The notes below the pieces were generated by a model. That model ran no database searches, was not told where the DNA came from, and was given only the letters and a program-made list of their open reading frames with translations. Both the position numbers and the translations under genes were made by a program. This document shows positions 48,210 through 57,131 of a stretch of 64,000 nt of DNA, one piece after another; the stretch's first letter is position 1, and every line of letters starts with the position of its first letter. This stretch comes from Halosimplex rubrum (GTDB lineage Archaea > Halobacteriota > Halobacteria > Halobacteriales > Haloarculaceae), in contig NZ_CP058910.1 in the NCBI RefSeq assembly GCF_013415885.1, positions 3,534,001-3,598,000 on the forward strand, written 5' to 3'.

Positions 48210-48217
48210 CTATAAGC
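48210..48217 (+). promoter_or_regulatory. TATA-like element of the PAP2 gene
   Basis: CTATAAGC is centred about 27 bases before the ATG at 48241, giving a leaderless transcript. It lies 27 bases after the last 46-bp repeat, so the repeats occupy the upstream activator position. Confidence 0.55.
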
Positions 48218-48240
48218 GGGCGGCGGGCCGCGGGTCGGGT

Positions 48241-49107
48241 ATGTTCCGGCTGGTCGCGGCGAGCGAGGCGATCCGGGGCGCGATCCCGCCCGGGTTGGTG
48301 CCGCTGTTCGGGCTGCTCACGGTGCTGGGGAGCGCGAAGTTCCTGATGGTGGCGCTGTCGCTGGCGTACTGGAACGACCAGTCCCGGCGGCGGGAACTGC
48401 TGACGGTGGTCGGCGTCGCCTTCGTCGCGGTGTCGGTGACGCTGGCGCTGAAGTACTGGTTCGGACTGCCGAGGCCGCCGGCGGCCGTCCGACGGGTCGC
48501 GGTCGATCCCAGCCCCGTCGGGTTCCCGAGCGGCCACGCCATCGCGGCGACGACCGTCTACGGAGGCACGTTGGTCGCGCTCGACCGCTATCGAGACCCG
48601 AAACTCCTGGTAGGGACGGGCGCGCTGGTCGCGCTCGTGGGCCTCTCGCGGGTCGTCATCGGCGTCCACTACCTCGGCGACGTGCTGGCCGGCGTCGCCG
48701 TGGGGCTGGTGATGGTCGGCGTCGTCGCCGTCGCCGTCGATTACGGGCCGGCCGTCGACCGCGGTCCGGCCGTCGTCTTCGGCCTCGCGGTCGTCTGTTC
48801 GGTGCCCGCGGTGATTCTGACGACCGCGCCCGGCGACGCGGCGCTCGCCGCGGGCGGGAGCGTCGGCGGATTCGTGGGCGCGGCCTGGCGAACACGCGCC
48901 GAGCGGTTCCGCTCCCGGGTCGAGCGGGTCGCGGTCACCGTCGGTGGCGTCGCGTTCGTCGGCGTGGCCATCGCCGTCGTCGAGACGGTCGAACCGCTGC
49001 TTGTCCCTACCGCGGCCGTCAACGCCGCGCTGGTGTTCGGAATCGTCTCGCTCCCGTCGCTGGTCGGCCGGTTCGACGGGTTCGGCAGTTCGACGCCCGC
49101 CGACTGA
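48241..49107 (+). CDS. PAP2-family membrane phosphatase
   Basis: The 288-residue protein has about eight membrane helices. The acid phosphatase signature is in three parts: KYWFGLPRPP, GFPSGHAIAATT and SRVVIGVHYLGDVLAG, carrying the Lys, Arg, Ser-Gly-His and Arg-His-Asp residues. Members remove phosphate from isoprenoid or lipid phosphates at the membrane surface, so a role in recycling dolichol or archaeal lipid phosphates is likely. The last 120 residues are extra helices. It follows the three 46-bp repeats. Confidence 0.93.
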   Translation: MFRLVAASEAIRGAIPPGLVPLFGLLTVLGSAKFLMVALSLAYWNDQSRRRELLTVVGVAFVAVSVTLALKYWFGLPRPPAAVRRVAVDPSPVGFPSGHAIAATTVYGGTLVALDRYRDPKLLVGTGALVALVGLSRVVIGVHYLGDVLAGVAVGLVMVGVVAVAVDYGPAVDRGPAVVFGLAVVCSVPAVILTTAPGDAALAAGGSVGGFVGAAWRTRAERFRSRVERVAVTVGGVAFVGVAIAVVETVEPLLVPTAAVNAALVFGIVSLPSLVGRFDGFGSSTPAD

Positions 49108-49172
49108 GGCCGATCGGGGATCGTCGGGATCCGACCGGTAGGCTCTCGGCGGCGGCGATACTACGGGCGACC

Positions 49173-50453
49173 GTGCCAGTCGAACTCCCGCTGGGCGAGG
49201 GGACCGTCTCCGTCTCGCTCCCCGACTGCGACGTGACCGTCTGCCGGCCGCCGGGCGGCGAGGCCGTCGACCCGCGAGCGGCCGCCGAAGCCGCCGTCGA
49301 CGACCCGCACGGCCCGTCGCTCGCCCGCCGCGTCGACCCCGACGACACGGTCGGGATCGTCGTCACCGACGTGACCCGAGCCACGCCCGACGACGCCCTG
49401 CTGGACGTGTTGCTCGACGAACTCCGAGCGGCGGGCGTCGCCCGCGAGCAGGTGACCGTGATCATCGGGCTCGGCCTGCACCGACCGATGGACGAGGCGG
49501 AGATCGAGGCCGCGCTCGGCGACCACGCCGACCTCGCGGTGAACCACGACCCCGAGGCGACCGTCGAAGTCGGCGCCGTCGACGGCGTCCCCATCGAGAT
49601 CAACGAGCGACTCACTCGGGTCGACACCGTGCTCGCGACGGGGATGGTCGAGCCCCACCAGTACGCCGGTTTCTCCGGCGGCGCGAAGACCGTCGTCGTC
49701 GGCGCCGGCGGCGAGTCACAGATCGGCTACTCGCACGGCACGGAACTGCTCGCCCGCGAGGGCGTCAGGCTGGGACGGGTCGACGACAACCCCTTCCGCG
49801 CGTTCCTCGACGAGGCGGGCGACCTGGCGGGCGTCGAGTTCTCCCTGAACGTCACCCACGGCCCGAGCGGCATCCTCGGCGCCGCCGCGGGCGACCCGCG
49901 AGCGGTGGTCCGCGACCTCGCCGGGACAGCCCGCGACGCGCTCGCAGCGCCCGTCGCGGACGGCTACGACGCCGTCGTCGCCGGCGTCGGCGCGCCCAAA
50001 GACGCCAACCTCTACCAGACGACGCGGGCAGCGACGTACGTGACGCTGGGGGCGCACAATCCGCTGCGCGAGGTGCGAAGCACCTCGGAACGGCCGAGCG
50101 GGGAGCGGAGCGACCCGCGAGAGAGCGAGGGCGGCCGGGTCGTGATCCCGGCGGCGCTCCCCGAAGGCGCCGGCGACGGGACCGGCGAGCGGCGGTTCTA
50201 CGACCGGCTCTCCGCCGCCGAGAGCCCCGAGGCGCTCTACGAGGAGATGCGCGAGGGCTACGAGCCCGGCGCCCAGCGCGCGTTCGTCGTCGCGCGGGCC
50301 CTGCGGGACCACGACATCTACGTCACGGACAGCGAACATCCCGAGGTCGTCGACGACTGTCTGATGCACGCTCGCGACTCCGTCGCCGACGCGGTCGACC
50401 CGGGCAGCGACGTGCTGGTCGTGCCCGACGCGCTCGACACGCTGCTGGTCTGA
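49173..50453 (+). CDS. LarA-like nickel-pincer racemase/epimerase family protein
   Basis: The 426-residue protein starts at a GTG (49173). It has the LarA landmarks HRPMDEAEIEAALG, GMVEPHQYAGFSGGAKTVV (cofactor region, including the Lys that binds the pincer cofactor) and SHGTELLAREGV. LarA needs the larB, larC and larE products to make the cofactor; none is in the window. A short hydrophilic segment, residues about 299-320 (REVRSTSERPSGERSDPRE), interrupts the GAHNPL to VVIPAALPEG motif; its DNA looks like spacer repeat sequence. It may be inactive or recently altered. Confidence 0.88.
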   Translation: MPVELPLGEGTVSVSLPDCDVTVCRPPGGEAVDPRAAAEAAVDDPHGPSLARRVDPDDTVGIVVTDVTRATPDDALLDVLLDELRAAGVAREQVTVIIGLGLHRPMDEAEIEAALGDHADLAVNHDPEATVEVGAVDGVPIEINERLTRVDTVLATGMVEPHQYAGFSGGAKTVVVGAGGESQIGYSHGTELLAREGVRLGRVDDNPFRAFLDEAGDLAGVEFSLNVTHGPSGILGAAAGDPRAVVRDLAGTARDALAAPVADGYDAVVAGVGAPKDANLYQTTRAATYVTLGAHNPLREVRSTSERPSGERSDPRESEGGRVVIPAALPEGAGDGTGERRFYDRLSAAESPEALYEEMREGYEPGAQRAFVVARALRDHDIYVTDSEHPEVVDDCLMHARDSVADAVDPGSDVLVVPDALDTLLV

Positions 50454-50499
50454 CCGACCGCGTCCGCCGCTGGTCTCGCGGCGGAGGCCCCCGAATGTT

Positions 50500-50544
50500 G
50501 AACGGAGTTTGAACCCATTCCGACCGCGGACCGAACGGAGTTTG
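50500..50544 (+). repeat. Direct repeat GAACGGAGTTTG upstream of the Met-rich lipoprotein
   Basis: The 12-base word occurs at 50500-50511 and 50533-50544, 33 bases apart (about three turns), between the LarA gene and the lipoprotein at 50609. It may be a regulator site. Confidence 0.35.
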
Positions 50545-50608
50545 TCGGCCTTTCGATGGGAATTCGAAAATACCTTATCCGGCGTCCGGGCGCGGTCGCT
50601 GACGGAGC

Positions 50609-50992
50609 ATGACAGAGCACACTCGACGCACGTTCGTTCGCGGAGCGCTCGCGACCGCCGCGGTCGGCGCGCTCGCCGGCTGCTCGAATCAGGGCGACGG
50701 GACGCCGACCGACGACTCCGGCGACTCGATGGACGACGGGTCCACCGACGCCATGGACGGGTCGATGGACGATACCCAGGGCATGGACGACGGCATGGGA
50801 ACGACCGACACCGAGAGCGGCATGGGCGACGGGATGGGTATGTCCGAGACCGACGACGGCATGGGTGGAATGACCGAAACCGATAGCGGTATCGACGGGA
50901 CGAGCGGAATGGCGGAGACGGACACCGGGACGGGCGCCATGGGCGGCAACGAGACGATGGGCGGCGGAACCGAGGCCGACGGCGGGATGTAA
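50609..50992 (+). CDS. Tat lipoprotein consisting of a Met/Asp/Gly-rich stalk only
   Basis: The 127-residue protein has a Tat signal (EHTRRTFVRGALATAA) and lipobox GALAGCSN (C25). The mature part is almost entirely Asp, Gly, Met, Thr, Ser and Glu in short repeats such as DDGMGTTDTESGMGDGMGM. No folded domain follows. The composition resembles the stalk of the DUF4397 lipoprotein at 22269, so this could be a stalk whose domain was lost, or a metal-binding surface peptide. Met/Asp density would suit soft metal binding, which is speculation. Confidence 0.8.
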   Translation: MTEHTRRTFVRGALATAAVGALAGCSNQGDGTPTDDSGDSMDDGSTDAMDGSMDDTQGMDDGMGTTDTESGMGDGMGMSETDDGMGGMTETDSGIDGTSGMAETDTGTGAMGGNETMGGGTEADGGM

Positions 50993-51024
50993 CCGACCCC
51001 GGTAGTCACGCGAGTCCCCGTCGG

Positions 51025-53769
51025 TCAGTTCGCGCCGAGGCCGGGTTCGGCGCCCTCGTCGCCGATCTCCTCCATGACCCGCTCGTGAAACCGCTGGAGC
51101 ACCTCGCTCTCGTCCTCGGCGAGCACCACGTCCGAGGCCATCAGCGTCGCGAGGCCGAAGGCGCGGGGCGACGGCGACCGGACGCGGCAGTGCTCGACGG
51201 CGACCTCGTCGCGGTCGATGGCCGCCAGCACGTCCTCGATGGCCCCGACGTTGAGCTTGTCTTCGAGGATCTCGCGGTAGGTCTCCTCGATCACGGCAAA
51301 CCCCTCCAGGTCCTCTGCGAACCCGAGCAGCATCTCGGAGTTCATCTGCTGTTCGGCCGCGGACTTCTCGTAGCCCTTGTAGCGTTTGAGGATCATCAGC
51401 GCCCGCGTCGCGTCGATCCGGAAATAGCGCTGGAGCAGGTCGGTCCCCTCCAGGCTGGCGCGCAGGTCCGCGCGCACGTCGGCGGGGTGGATGTCGTCGA
51501 CGACGCCGAGCACGTCGACCTTCCGGTTGAGCGGCATCGACAGGGAGAAGCCGTTGTCGGCGACGGCGACCTGGACGTTGGCGTTGGCCTCCTGTGCGAT
51601 CCGGTAGGCCAGCAGCCGCGAGAGCCCGTCGTTGAACCGCCGGCCGTAGTTCGAGTGGACGTAGTACCGGCGCTCGTACTCCTCGCGGTCGAGTTCCTCC
51701 TCGACGACCAGCCGCTCGTCGGTGCTGACGCTCTCGAAACCGGCGTACTTCACCTGCTCCTCGAACATCCGCGCGACCGCGCGGACGCTGTTCTCGTCGA
51801 GCGGGTACTCCCGCAGCCAGTGGCGCACGGCGCCGACGCTCCCCCGTTCCATCTTGTCCAGCAGTTCCCGCTGGAAGGTCAGGATCTCGCGACCGAGGTC
51901 GTAGGAGAGGGGCAGCCGTTCGGAGAACCACGACGGGACGGTCGGGCGAGCGCTCGTCGGGTCGACGTACACCTTCGACCCGCGGCGGTAGCGGTACTCG
52001 AAGTTCTGGCCGCCGAGGACGAACACGTCGCCGGATTCGAGGGTGTCGAGGTACGACTCGTCCAGTTGCCCGACCCACTCGTCGCCCGAGCGGGTGAACA
52101 CGTCGCAGGTAAACGAATCGGGGATGGTGCCGATGTTGGTCATGTAGATGACCCGCGCGAGCCGGCCGCGCTTGCCCATCAGGCGCTCGCCGACGGGGTA
52201 CTCCTCGTAGTGGTGCTCGCCGTCGGGCGCGTCGTTGGTGTCGCGCCACACCTTCGCGTAGACGTTCTTGTCCGCCATCCCCTCGTAATCGGCGGTGAGA
52301 TAGCGCATGAGCGACTCCCACTCCTCGTCGGTATACGTCCGATAGGGGTACGCTCGTTCGAGGATCCCGCGGATCTCCGCTTCGGGGCGGATCTCGGCGA
52401 TGGCCATGCCGTAGACGTGCTGGGCGGCCACGTCCTGGGCCCGCTCGGGGACGAACACCCGGTCGACGAACCCCTCCTCGGCCTTCTTGAGCATCACCGC
52501 GCACTCGACGAGTTCGTCCCGGTCCAGGGCGACGACCCGTCCCGTCACCGTCTCGCCGAGCTGGTGGCCCGCCCGCCCCACCCGCTGGAGGAGGGACGCG
52601 ACGGACTTCGGGGATCCGACCTGTACGACGAGGTCGATGTGGGGCATGTCGATCCCCAGCTCCAGGCTCGTCGAGGTCGTCACGACGTCGAGCTCGCCCG
52701 ATTTGAGGGCGCGTTCGATCTCCTGGCGGCGCTCCTTCGAGAGGCTGCCGTGGTGACAGCCCGAGTTGTCCTCGTCGTAGTCGTCCGTTCGCTCGCGGAG
52801 GTTCTGCAGGACGCGCTCGGCGCCCGACCGGGTGTTGGTGAACACCAGCGTGTTGGTGTGGTCGCCGATCAGGTCGTGGAGGTCCCGATAGAAGCGGTCG
52901 TTGACGACGCCCGGCGGCGTGTTCACCAGATCGTCGGTCGGACACGTCAGTTCCACGTCGAACTCCCGGGCGAAGCGGGCGTCGACGAGTTCGTAGTCGC
53001 GCGGGTCGCCGCCGGGCGTCTCCTGTCCCACGAGGAACTCCGCCATCGCGTCGAGCGGTTCGACCGTCGCCGAGCAGCCGATGCGGGTCGGCGACCCGTC
53101 GGCGAGCGCCTCCAGCCGCTCCAGCGATACCGAGAGGTGGGTCCCGCGCTTGTTCTCGGCGAGGCTGTGGATCTCGTCGACGACGACGTACTCCACCGTC
53201 CGCAGTTTCTCCCGGAATTTGGGGCTGTTCAGGAGGATGGCGAGGGTCTCGGGCGTCGTATTGAGGATGTGGGGCGTCTCCCGAAGCATCTTCTGGCGTT
53301 CGCTGTCGCTCGTGTCGCCGTGACGGATCGCGTGGCGGATCTCGGCGTCCTCGCCGCGGTCGTCCAACTTCTCGGTGATCCCGTCGAGGGGCACTTCGAG
53401 GTTGCGGTGGATGTCGTTGGCGAGCGACTTCAGCGGGGAGACGTACAGGCAGTAGACGGAGTTTTCCAGCCCGTCGGCGCGCTCGCGGCGGAACAGCTCG
53501 TTGATCACCGCCGAGAAACTCGCCAGCGTCTTCCCCGAACCTGTCGGAGCGGCGATAAGTGCGTTCTCGCCCTCGTGGATGAGCGGGACGGCCTCCTTCT
53601 GGGGCGGCGTGAAGAAGCCGCCGTTCTCGGGGACGAACGCGCCGAACTGCTCGACCCACCACTCCCGGACCGGCGGTTCCAGCAGGTCGAGTACGTGGCC
53701 GTCGTCGATCTCGACACCGGCGGCGTCGACACCCACGTCTGCCGCGTCCAACAGCTCGCGTCCTCCCAT
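51025..53769 (-). CDS. lhr: Lhr-type superfamily 2 helicase
   Basis: The 914-residue ATP-dependent helicase begins MGGRELLDAADVGVDAAG. Motif I is AAPTGSGKTLASF (about residue 73), motif II DEIHSLAENKRGTHL (about 198), motif III GCSATV and motif VI in VQRVGRAGHQLGE-type sequence (QRVGRAGH). The C-terminal half has the winged-helix and beta-barrel Lhr-CTD-like domains (GFSLSMPLNRKVDV and others). Lhr proteins act in DNA repair and replication-linked unwinding in archaea. The start at 53769 is the Met giving the known N-terminus; the frame is open upstream. An array of short repeats lies upstream. Confidence 0.94.
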   Translation of the reverse strand: MGGRELLDAADVGVDAAGVEIDDGHVLDLLEPPVREWWVEQFGAFVPENGGFFTPPQKEAVPLIHEGENALIAAPTGSGKTLASFSAVINELFRRERADGLENSVYCLYVSPLKSLANDIHRNLEVPLDGITEKLDDRGEDAEIRHAIRHGDTSDSERQKMLRETPHILNTTPETLAILLNSPKFREKLRTVEYVVVDEIHSLAENKRGTHLSVSLERLEALADGSPTRIGCSATVEPLDAMAEFLVGQETPGGDPRDYELVDARFAREFDVELTCPTDDLVNTPPGVVNDRFYRDLHDLIGDHTNTLVFTNTRSGAERVLQNLRERTDDYDEDNSGCHHGSLSKERRQEIERALKSGELDVVTTSTSLELGIDMPHIDLVVQVGSPKSVASLLQRVGRAGHQLGETVTGRVVALDRDELVECAVMLKKAEEGFVDRVFVPERAQDVAAQHVYGMAIAEIRPEAEIRGILERAYPYRTYTDEEWESLMRYLTADYEGMADKNVYAKVWRDTNDAPDGEHHYEEYPVGERLMGKRGRLARVIYMTNIGTIPDSFTCDVFTRSGDEWVGQLDESYLDTLESGDVFVLGGQNFEYRYRRGSKVYVDPTSARPTVPSWFSERLPLSYDLGREILTFQRELLDKMERGSVGAVRHWLREYPLDENSVRAVARMFEEQVKYAGFESVSTDERLVVEEELDREEYERRYYVHSNYGRRFNDGLSRLLAYRIAQEANANVQVAVADNGFSLSMPLNRKVDVLGVVDDIHPADVRADLRASLEGTDLLQRYFRIDATRALMILKRYKGYEKSAAEQQMNSEMLLGFAEDLEGFAVIEETYREILEDKLNVGAIEDVLAAIDRDEVAVEHCRVRSPSPRAFGLATLMASDVVLAEDESEVLQRFHERVMEEIGDEGAEPGLGAN

Positions 53770-53875
53770 CTCGTCGGCCGGTTAGGCCCGTGTCGGCAAG
53801 TGGGTTCCGACCGGAGGGCGGAAGTGAAAACGGCCGTCGAGAGCGTTCGAACAGGCGTTTCCGGGTTCGGTGTTC

Positions 53876-53920
53876 GCTCTGCGACGCCACGCTCTGCGAC
53901 GCCGCGCTCTGCGAGCGAGC
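53876..53920. repeat. 15-bp tandem repeat, three copies
   Basis: GCTCTGCGACGCCAC (53876-53890) is followed by a near-identical copy (53891-53905) and a diverged third (53906-53920). The array ends right at the stop codon of the PKD hydrolase and lies between two reverse-strand genes. It is probably replication slippage. Confidence 0.7.
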
Positions 53921-53921
53921 G

Positions 53922-55883
53922 CTAGCGCTCCTCGGTGTCTCTGCCGAATCGACATCGGAACGCGTGGACAGCGCCGCCGATCCCGGCGAGCGCGCCGACC
54001 ACGCCGAATCCGGGACCGCTCCCGGCAGTCCCGTCGTCGGCGTCCGAGGCTGTGGGTCCGTCGCTCGCGGCGTCGGTTTCGGTTTCCGGGGCGGTCGCAG
54101 TTGCCGCTCCGCCGGTCGGTGTGTCGGGTCTGCCGGTGGCGGAGGCGGTGGTCGCTGCGCCGTCCGCAGTGGCGGTCCCGTCCGGAGTGGCGGAAGCGGT
54201 GGTGCCGTGGTCCGTCTCGGCGGTCCCGTCCTCGCGGACGCTCACGTCGCCGTCGCGGCCGACCGAGACGACCGTTTCAGCGCTGGACTCGGTCCCGTCG
54301 TCGGCGATCGCGACGAGCGCGACGCGGTACTCGCCGGGCTCCGCGAACTCGTGGGTGACCGTCTCCCCGAACGCCGTGTGGCCGTCGCCGAAGTCCCAGA
54401 GGAATCTGGTCAGTTCGGTGATGCCGCCGTCGCTCTGGCCGGCGTCGAACTCGACGGCGCCGCCCTCCGCGGACCCGACATCGAAGCCGATAGTGGCCAC
54501 GAGCGTGTCGCCCACGTCGTCGATGTCCTCCCCTCGGACGCTCCGCCGGTGGACCTCGACGATGTCGTCCGTCGCGGGACGGGGCGTGTGTCCGACGCCC
54601 TCGTACACCCGAAACGCGGCGTCGATGCCGGCCTCGCGGTAGACCTCCTGGCAGGTCGGGAACCGCTCGGCGACCATGTCCTCGCCGTACACGTCGAGCG
54701 CCAGTTCGCGCAGGTCCTCGTCGGTCCACGCGTCGTCGTAGGGGATGGTGTCGTTGTCGTCTTCGGCCCCCATGTAGAGGAACTGGTTCACCTCGTCGAG
54801 CGCGTCGGGGTCGAACGGCTCGCCGGTAAGCGATTCGACGTTCGCGACGCCGACGTGATACGGGAGCTCGCGGCCCTCACGCTCGGCAGCGGGGAGGATC
54901 GCCATACCGTTCAGCCCGCCGGCGGTCACCGAGACGACCTCCCGGGGGTGGAGCACGGCGAACCGGTCGGCGAAGTTGCCCGACGCCGAGAAGCCGTTGA
55001 GCATGATCCCGTCGGCGACGGGGTAGTCCGCCGCCGCGAGTTCCGCTCGCGCGTCTTCGACCATCCGGAGGAGCTGCCGGTCGACCCGTTCGAGCGGGCC
55101 GCCGTCGATCCCCATCGTCGTGTCGTCGAGCTGGTGGACGTAGTGGGTCCAGTCGACCGGCTCCGCCTGCGGGCGCGGGAACACCGGGACCACCAGCGGC
55201 GCGTCGATCCGGTCGGCGAGCACCCCGGCGCCGCCCTCCGCGCGACCCCGGGCGCGTTCCAGGTGCCGATCGAAGTCGTCGGTCGACGTTCCCGTGTTGT
55301 TCGGCTCCACCAGGACCGGCGCGTCGGGCGCCGAACTCACGTGGTCCGGAGCGTACAGGAAATACGGATAGCTGAACCCCGCCTCCGGATCGGCCTCGAC
55401 GAGTCGCGCGTCGAATCCCTCCGTTATCTCCGGGGCGTCCTCGACCCGTACCGTCGCGTCGTCGGTGGCGAGCGTGCCGCCGTTGGACTCCTGTAAGCGG
55501 GCCGTGAGCTCGTGGGTTCCCTCCGAGAGCACCCCGCTGTCGGGGTGGAGTTGCACGTCTTCGACGGTGTCGCCGGCGCCGAGTTCGATGCGGTTCGACG
55601 GGTCGCCGACGACGTCCGCGAACCCCTCTCGCCCGACGACCACGAACGCGTCCGCGTCGGTCGCGGCGTACGCGAGGATGAACGACGTCCCGTCCGACTC
55701 CTGGTCGTCGAAGCGGATCTCCGGCTCCGGGTCGGACGCGGCCGCGTGAGACGCGCCGAACAGGCTCACGCCGGCGACAGCGCCGCCGGCCAGCTTGAGT
55801 GTCGACCGGCGGTCGGTCGACGCCGGTTCCGAAGGCTCGCTCTCCTCGGCGGTCTCCTCGCCTGATATCACGCGACTACTCAT
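53922..55883 (-). CDS. Secreted Tat hydrolase with PKD domain and PGF-CTERM anchor
   Basis: The 653-residue protein has a Tat signal (TDRRSTLKLAGGAVAGVSLFG) near residue 25. Residues about 180-470 form an alpha/beta-hydrolase domain; NGFSASGNFADRF is the nucleophile elbow, and VGHTPRP could hold the His. A PKD domain follows (LWDFGDGHTAFGETVTHEF). A long Thr/Ala/Asp-rich region and SGPGFGVVGALAGIGGAVHAF, the PGF-CTERM signal, end it: this is the sorting signal for archaeosortase A. The protein should be anchored on the cell surface. A start five codons upstream (55898) is also possible. Confidence 0.88.
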   Translation of the reverse strand: MSSRVISGEETAEESEPSEPASTDRRSTLKLAGGAVAGVSLFGASHAAASDPEPEIRFDDQESDGTSFILAYAATDADAFVVVGREGFADVVGDPSNRIELGAGDTVEDVQLHPDSGVLSEGTHELTARLQESNGGTLATDDATVRVEDAPEITEGFDARLVEADPEAGFSYPYFLYAPDHVSSAPDAPVLVEPNNTGTSTDDFDRHLERARGRAEGGAGVLADRIDAPLVVPVFPRPQAEPVDWTHYVHQLDDTTMGIDGGPLERVDRQLLRMVEDARAELAAADYPVADGIMLNGFSASGNFADRFAVLHPREVVSVTAGGLNGMAILPAAEREGRELPYHVGVANVESLTGEPFDPDALDEVNQFLYMGAEDDNDTIPYDDAWTDEDLRELALDVYGEDMVAERFPTCQEVYREAGIDAAFRVYEGVGHTPRPATDDIVEVHRRSVRGEDIDDVGDTLVATIGFDVGSAEGGAVEFDAGQSDGGITELTRFLWDFGDGHTAFGETVTHEFAEPGEYRVALVAIADDGTESSAETVVSVGRDGDVSVREDGTAETDHGTTASATPDGTATADGAATTASATGRPDTPTGGAATATAPETETDAASDGPTASDADDGTAGSGPGFGVVGALAGIGGAVHAFRCRFGRDTEER

Positions 55884-56000
55884 CGCAGCAGGTAGCATAA
55901 GTTCACCGGTGACAGCGCACTCGAAACGGACAGCTGACAGTTATCCGGCGGCGTGACACAGTCTCGCGGGGTCGGTGGGCGACGGCCGGAGTCTGCCGCC

Positions 56001-56210
56001 TCACGACGACTGGTACCGCGCGACGGTCACCGCTATCGCGGCGACCGCGACCACGGCTCCGACCGCGAACAGGAGCGTACTATCGGTGTCGTAGCCGTAT
56101 GGAACGGCCAGATCCGTCGTCCGGTCGAGGACGAACAGCGCGACGGCGAGGAGGGCGGCGCCGACGCCGACGGCTCGACCGATCGGGGACGAACTCGCTT
56201 TCCCGGGCAT
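56001..56210 (-). CDS. Small two-helix membrane protein
   Basis: The 69-residue protein has helices at about 11-27 (AVGVGAALLAVALFVLD) and 44-64 (LLFAVGAVVAVAAIAVTVAR), joined by a short polar loop. No family is recognised. It is upstream of the PKD hydrolase on the same strand, with a 117-base gap. Confidence 0.65.
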   Translation of the reverse strand: MPGKASSSPIGRAVGVGAALLAVALFVLDRTTDLAVPYGYDTDSTLLFAVGAVVAVAAIAVTVARYQSS

Positions 56211-56326
56211 ACTCGACCGTTCGGCCGGCCGAGGAAAAGCCGTTTCGGCGGCGGCCGCGTCGTCGGCAGTGAGCCGGTCTCGGCGCGGCCGCCGAGGTTT
56301 TGAGGCGCGCGCTCGTCCGGCCGAGT

Positions 56327-57109
56327 ATGCGCGTGACCTTCCTCGGGACCGGGAGCGCCATGCCGACCGGCGACCGGTTCCAGACCGGCCTCCTGCTGGA
56401 GTCCGCCGGTGGGAATCTGCTCGTCGACTGCGGCGGCGGCGCCCTCCACGGTCTCCAGCGGACCGACGCGGGCTACGAGGGCGTCGACGCCGTCCTGTTG
56501 ACCCACCACCACCTCGACCACGTCTCGGACCTCATGGCGCTGCTGAAGGCCCGATGGCTCGCTGGCGCGACCGAACTGACGATCGCCGGTCCGGCGGGCA
56601 CCGAGGGTCTCGTGACCGACCTGCTCGACGTTCACGAGTATCTGCAGGACCGGCTGGATCTGTCCTTCCGGGAAGTGGGGCCGGAGTCGTTCTCGCTGGC
56701 CGGCTTCGACATCGCTGGGATGGAGGTCCGCCACTCGATGTACTGTCTGGCCTACCGGTTCGCGGAGGCGGAACCGACGGTGTCGGAGCCGCCGGCCGGC
56801 GACCGCCCGGCGTTCGTCTTCAGCGGCGACACCGAGGCGTTCCGCGGACTGATCGACTTCGCCGACGGCGCCGCCGTGCTCGCCCACGACTGCTCGTTCC
56901 CGGACAGCGTCGACGTGGACAACCATCCCACCCCGAGCGAGCTGGGTGCGGTGCTGGCCGAGGCCGACGGGGAAGTGGGCCGAGTGTACCTGACCCACCT
57001 CTACCCCCACACCGACGGCCACCACGACGAGATGCTGGATTCGATCGGCGACCACTACGACGGCGACGTTCGCTTCGCCTCCGACGGGCTCTCGGTCGAC
57101 ATAGAGTGA
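56327..57109 (+). CDS. RNase Z-like metallo-beta-lactamase-fold hydrolase
   Basis: The 260-residue protein begins MRVTFLGTGSAMPTGDRFQT, and VLLTHHHLDHVSDLM carries the zinc motif (H60, H61/62, D64, H65). GLLLESAGGNLLVDCGG is also typical. DCSFPD and LTHLYPH hold further metal ligands. The ribonuclease Z family matures tRNA 3' ends, but this protein could also be a related MBL hydrolase such as an arylsulfatase-type enzyme; a decision needs comparison of the exosite arm. The start at 56327 gives the family N-terminus. Confidence 0.85.
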   Translation: MRVTFLGTGSAMPTGDRFQTGLLLESAGGNLLVDCGGGALHGLQRTDAGYEGVDAVLLTHHHLDHVSDLMALLKARWLAGATELTIAGPAGTEGLVTDLLDVHEYLQDRLDLSFREVGPESFSLAGFDIAGMEVRHSMYCLAYRFAEAEPTVSEPPAGDRPAFVFSGDTEAFRGLIDFADGAAVLAHDCSFPDSVDVDNHPTPSELGAVLAEADGEVGRVYLTHLYPHTDGHHDEMLDSIGDHYDGDVRFASDGLSVDIE

Positions 57110-57131
57110 CCCGTTCCGGGCCCGCGGTGGT

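Noticed and set aside
50318-53890. A 1190-codon reverse open frame over the Lhr and LarA region
   Set aside because: Its composition is Arg/Pro-rich and it overlaps the well-supported lhr gene in a different frame.
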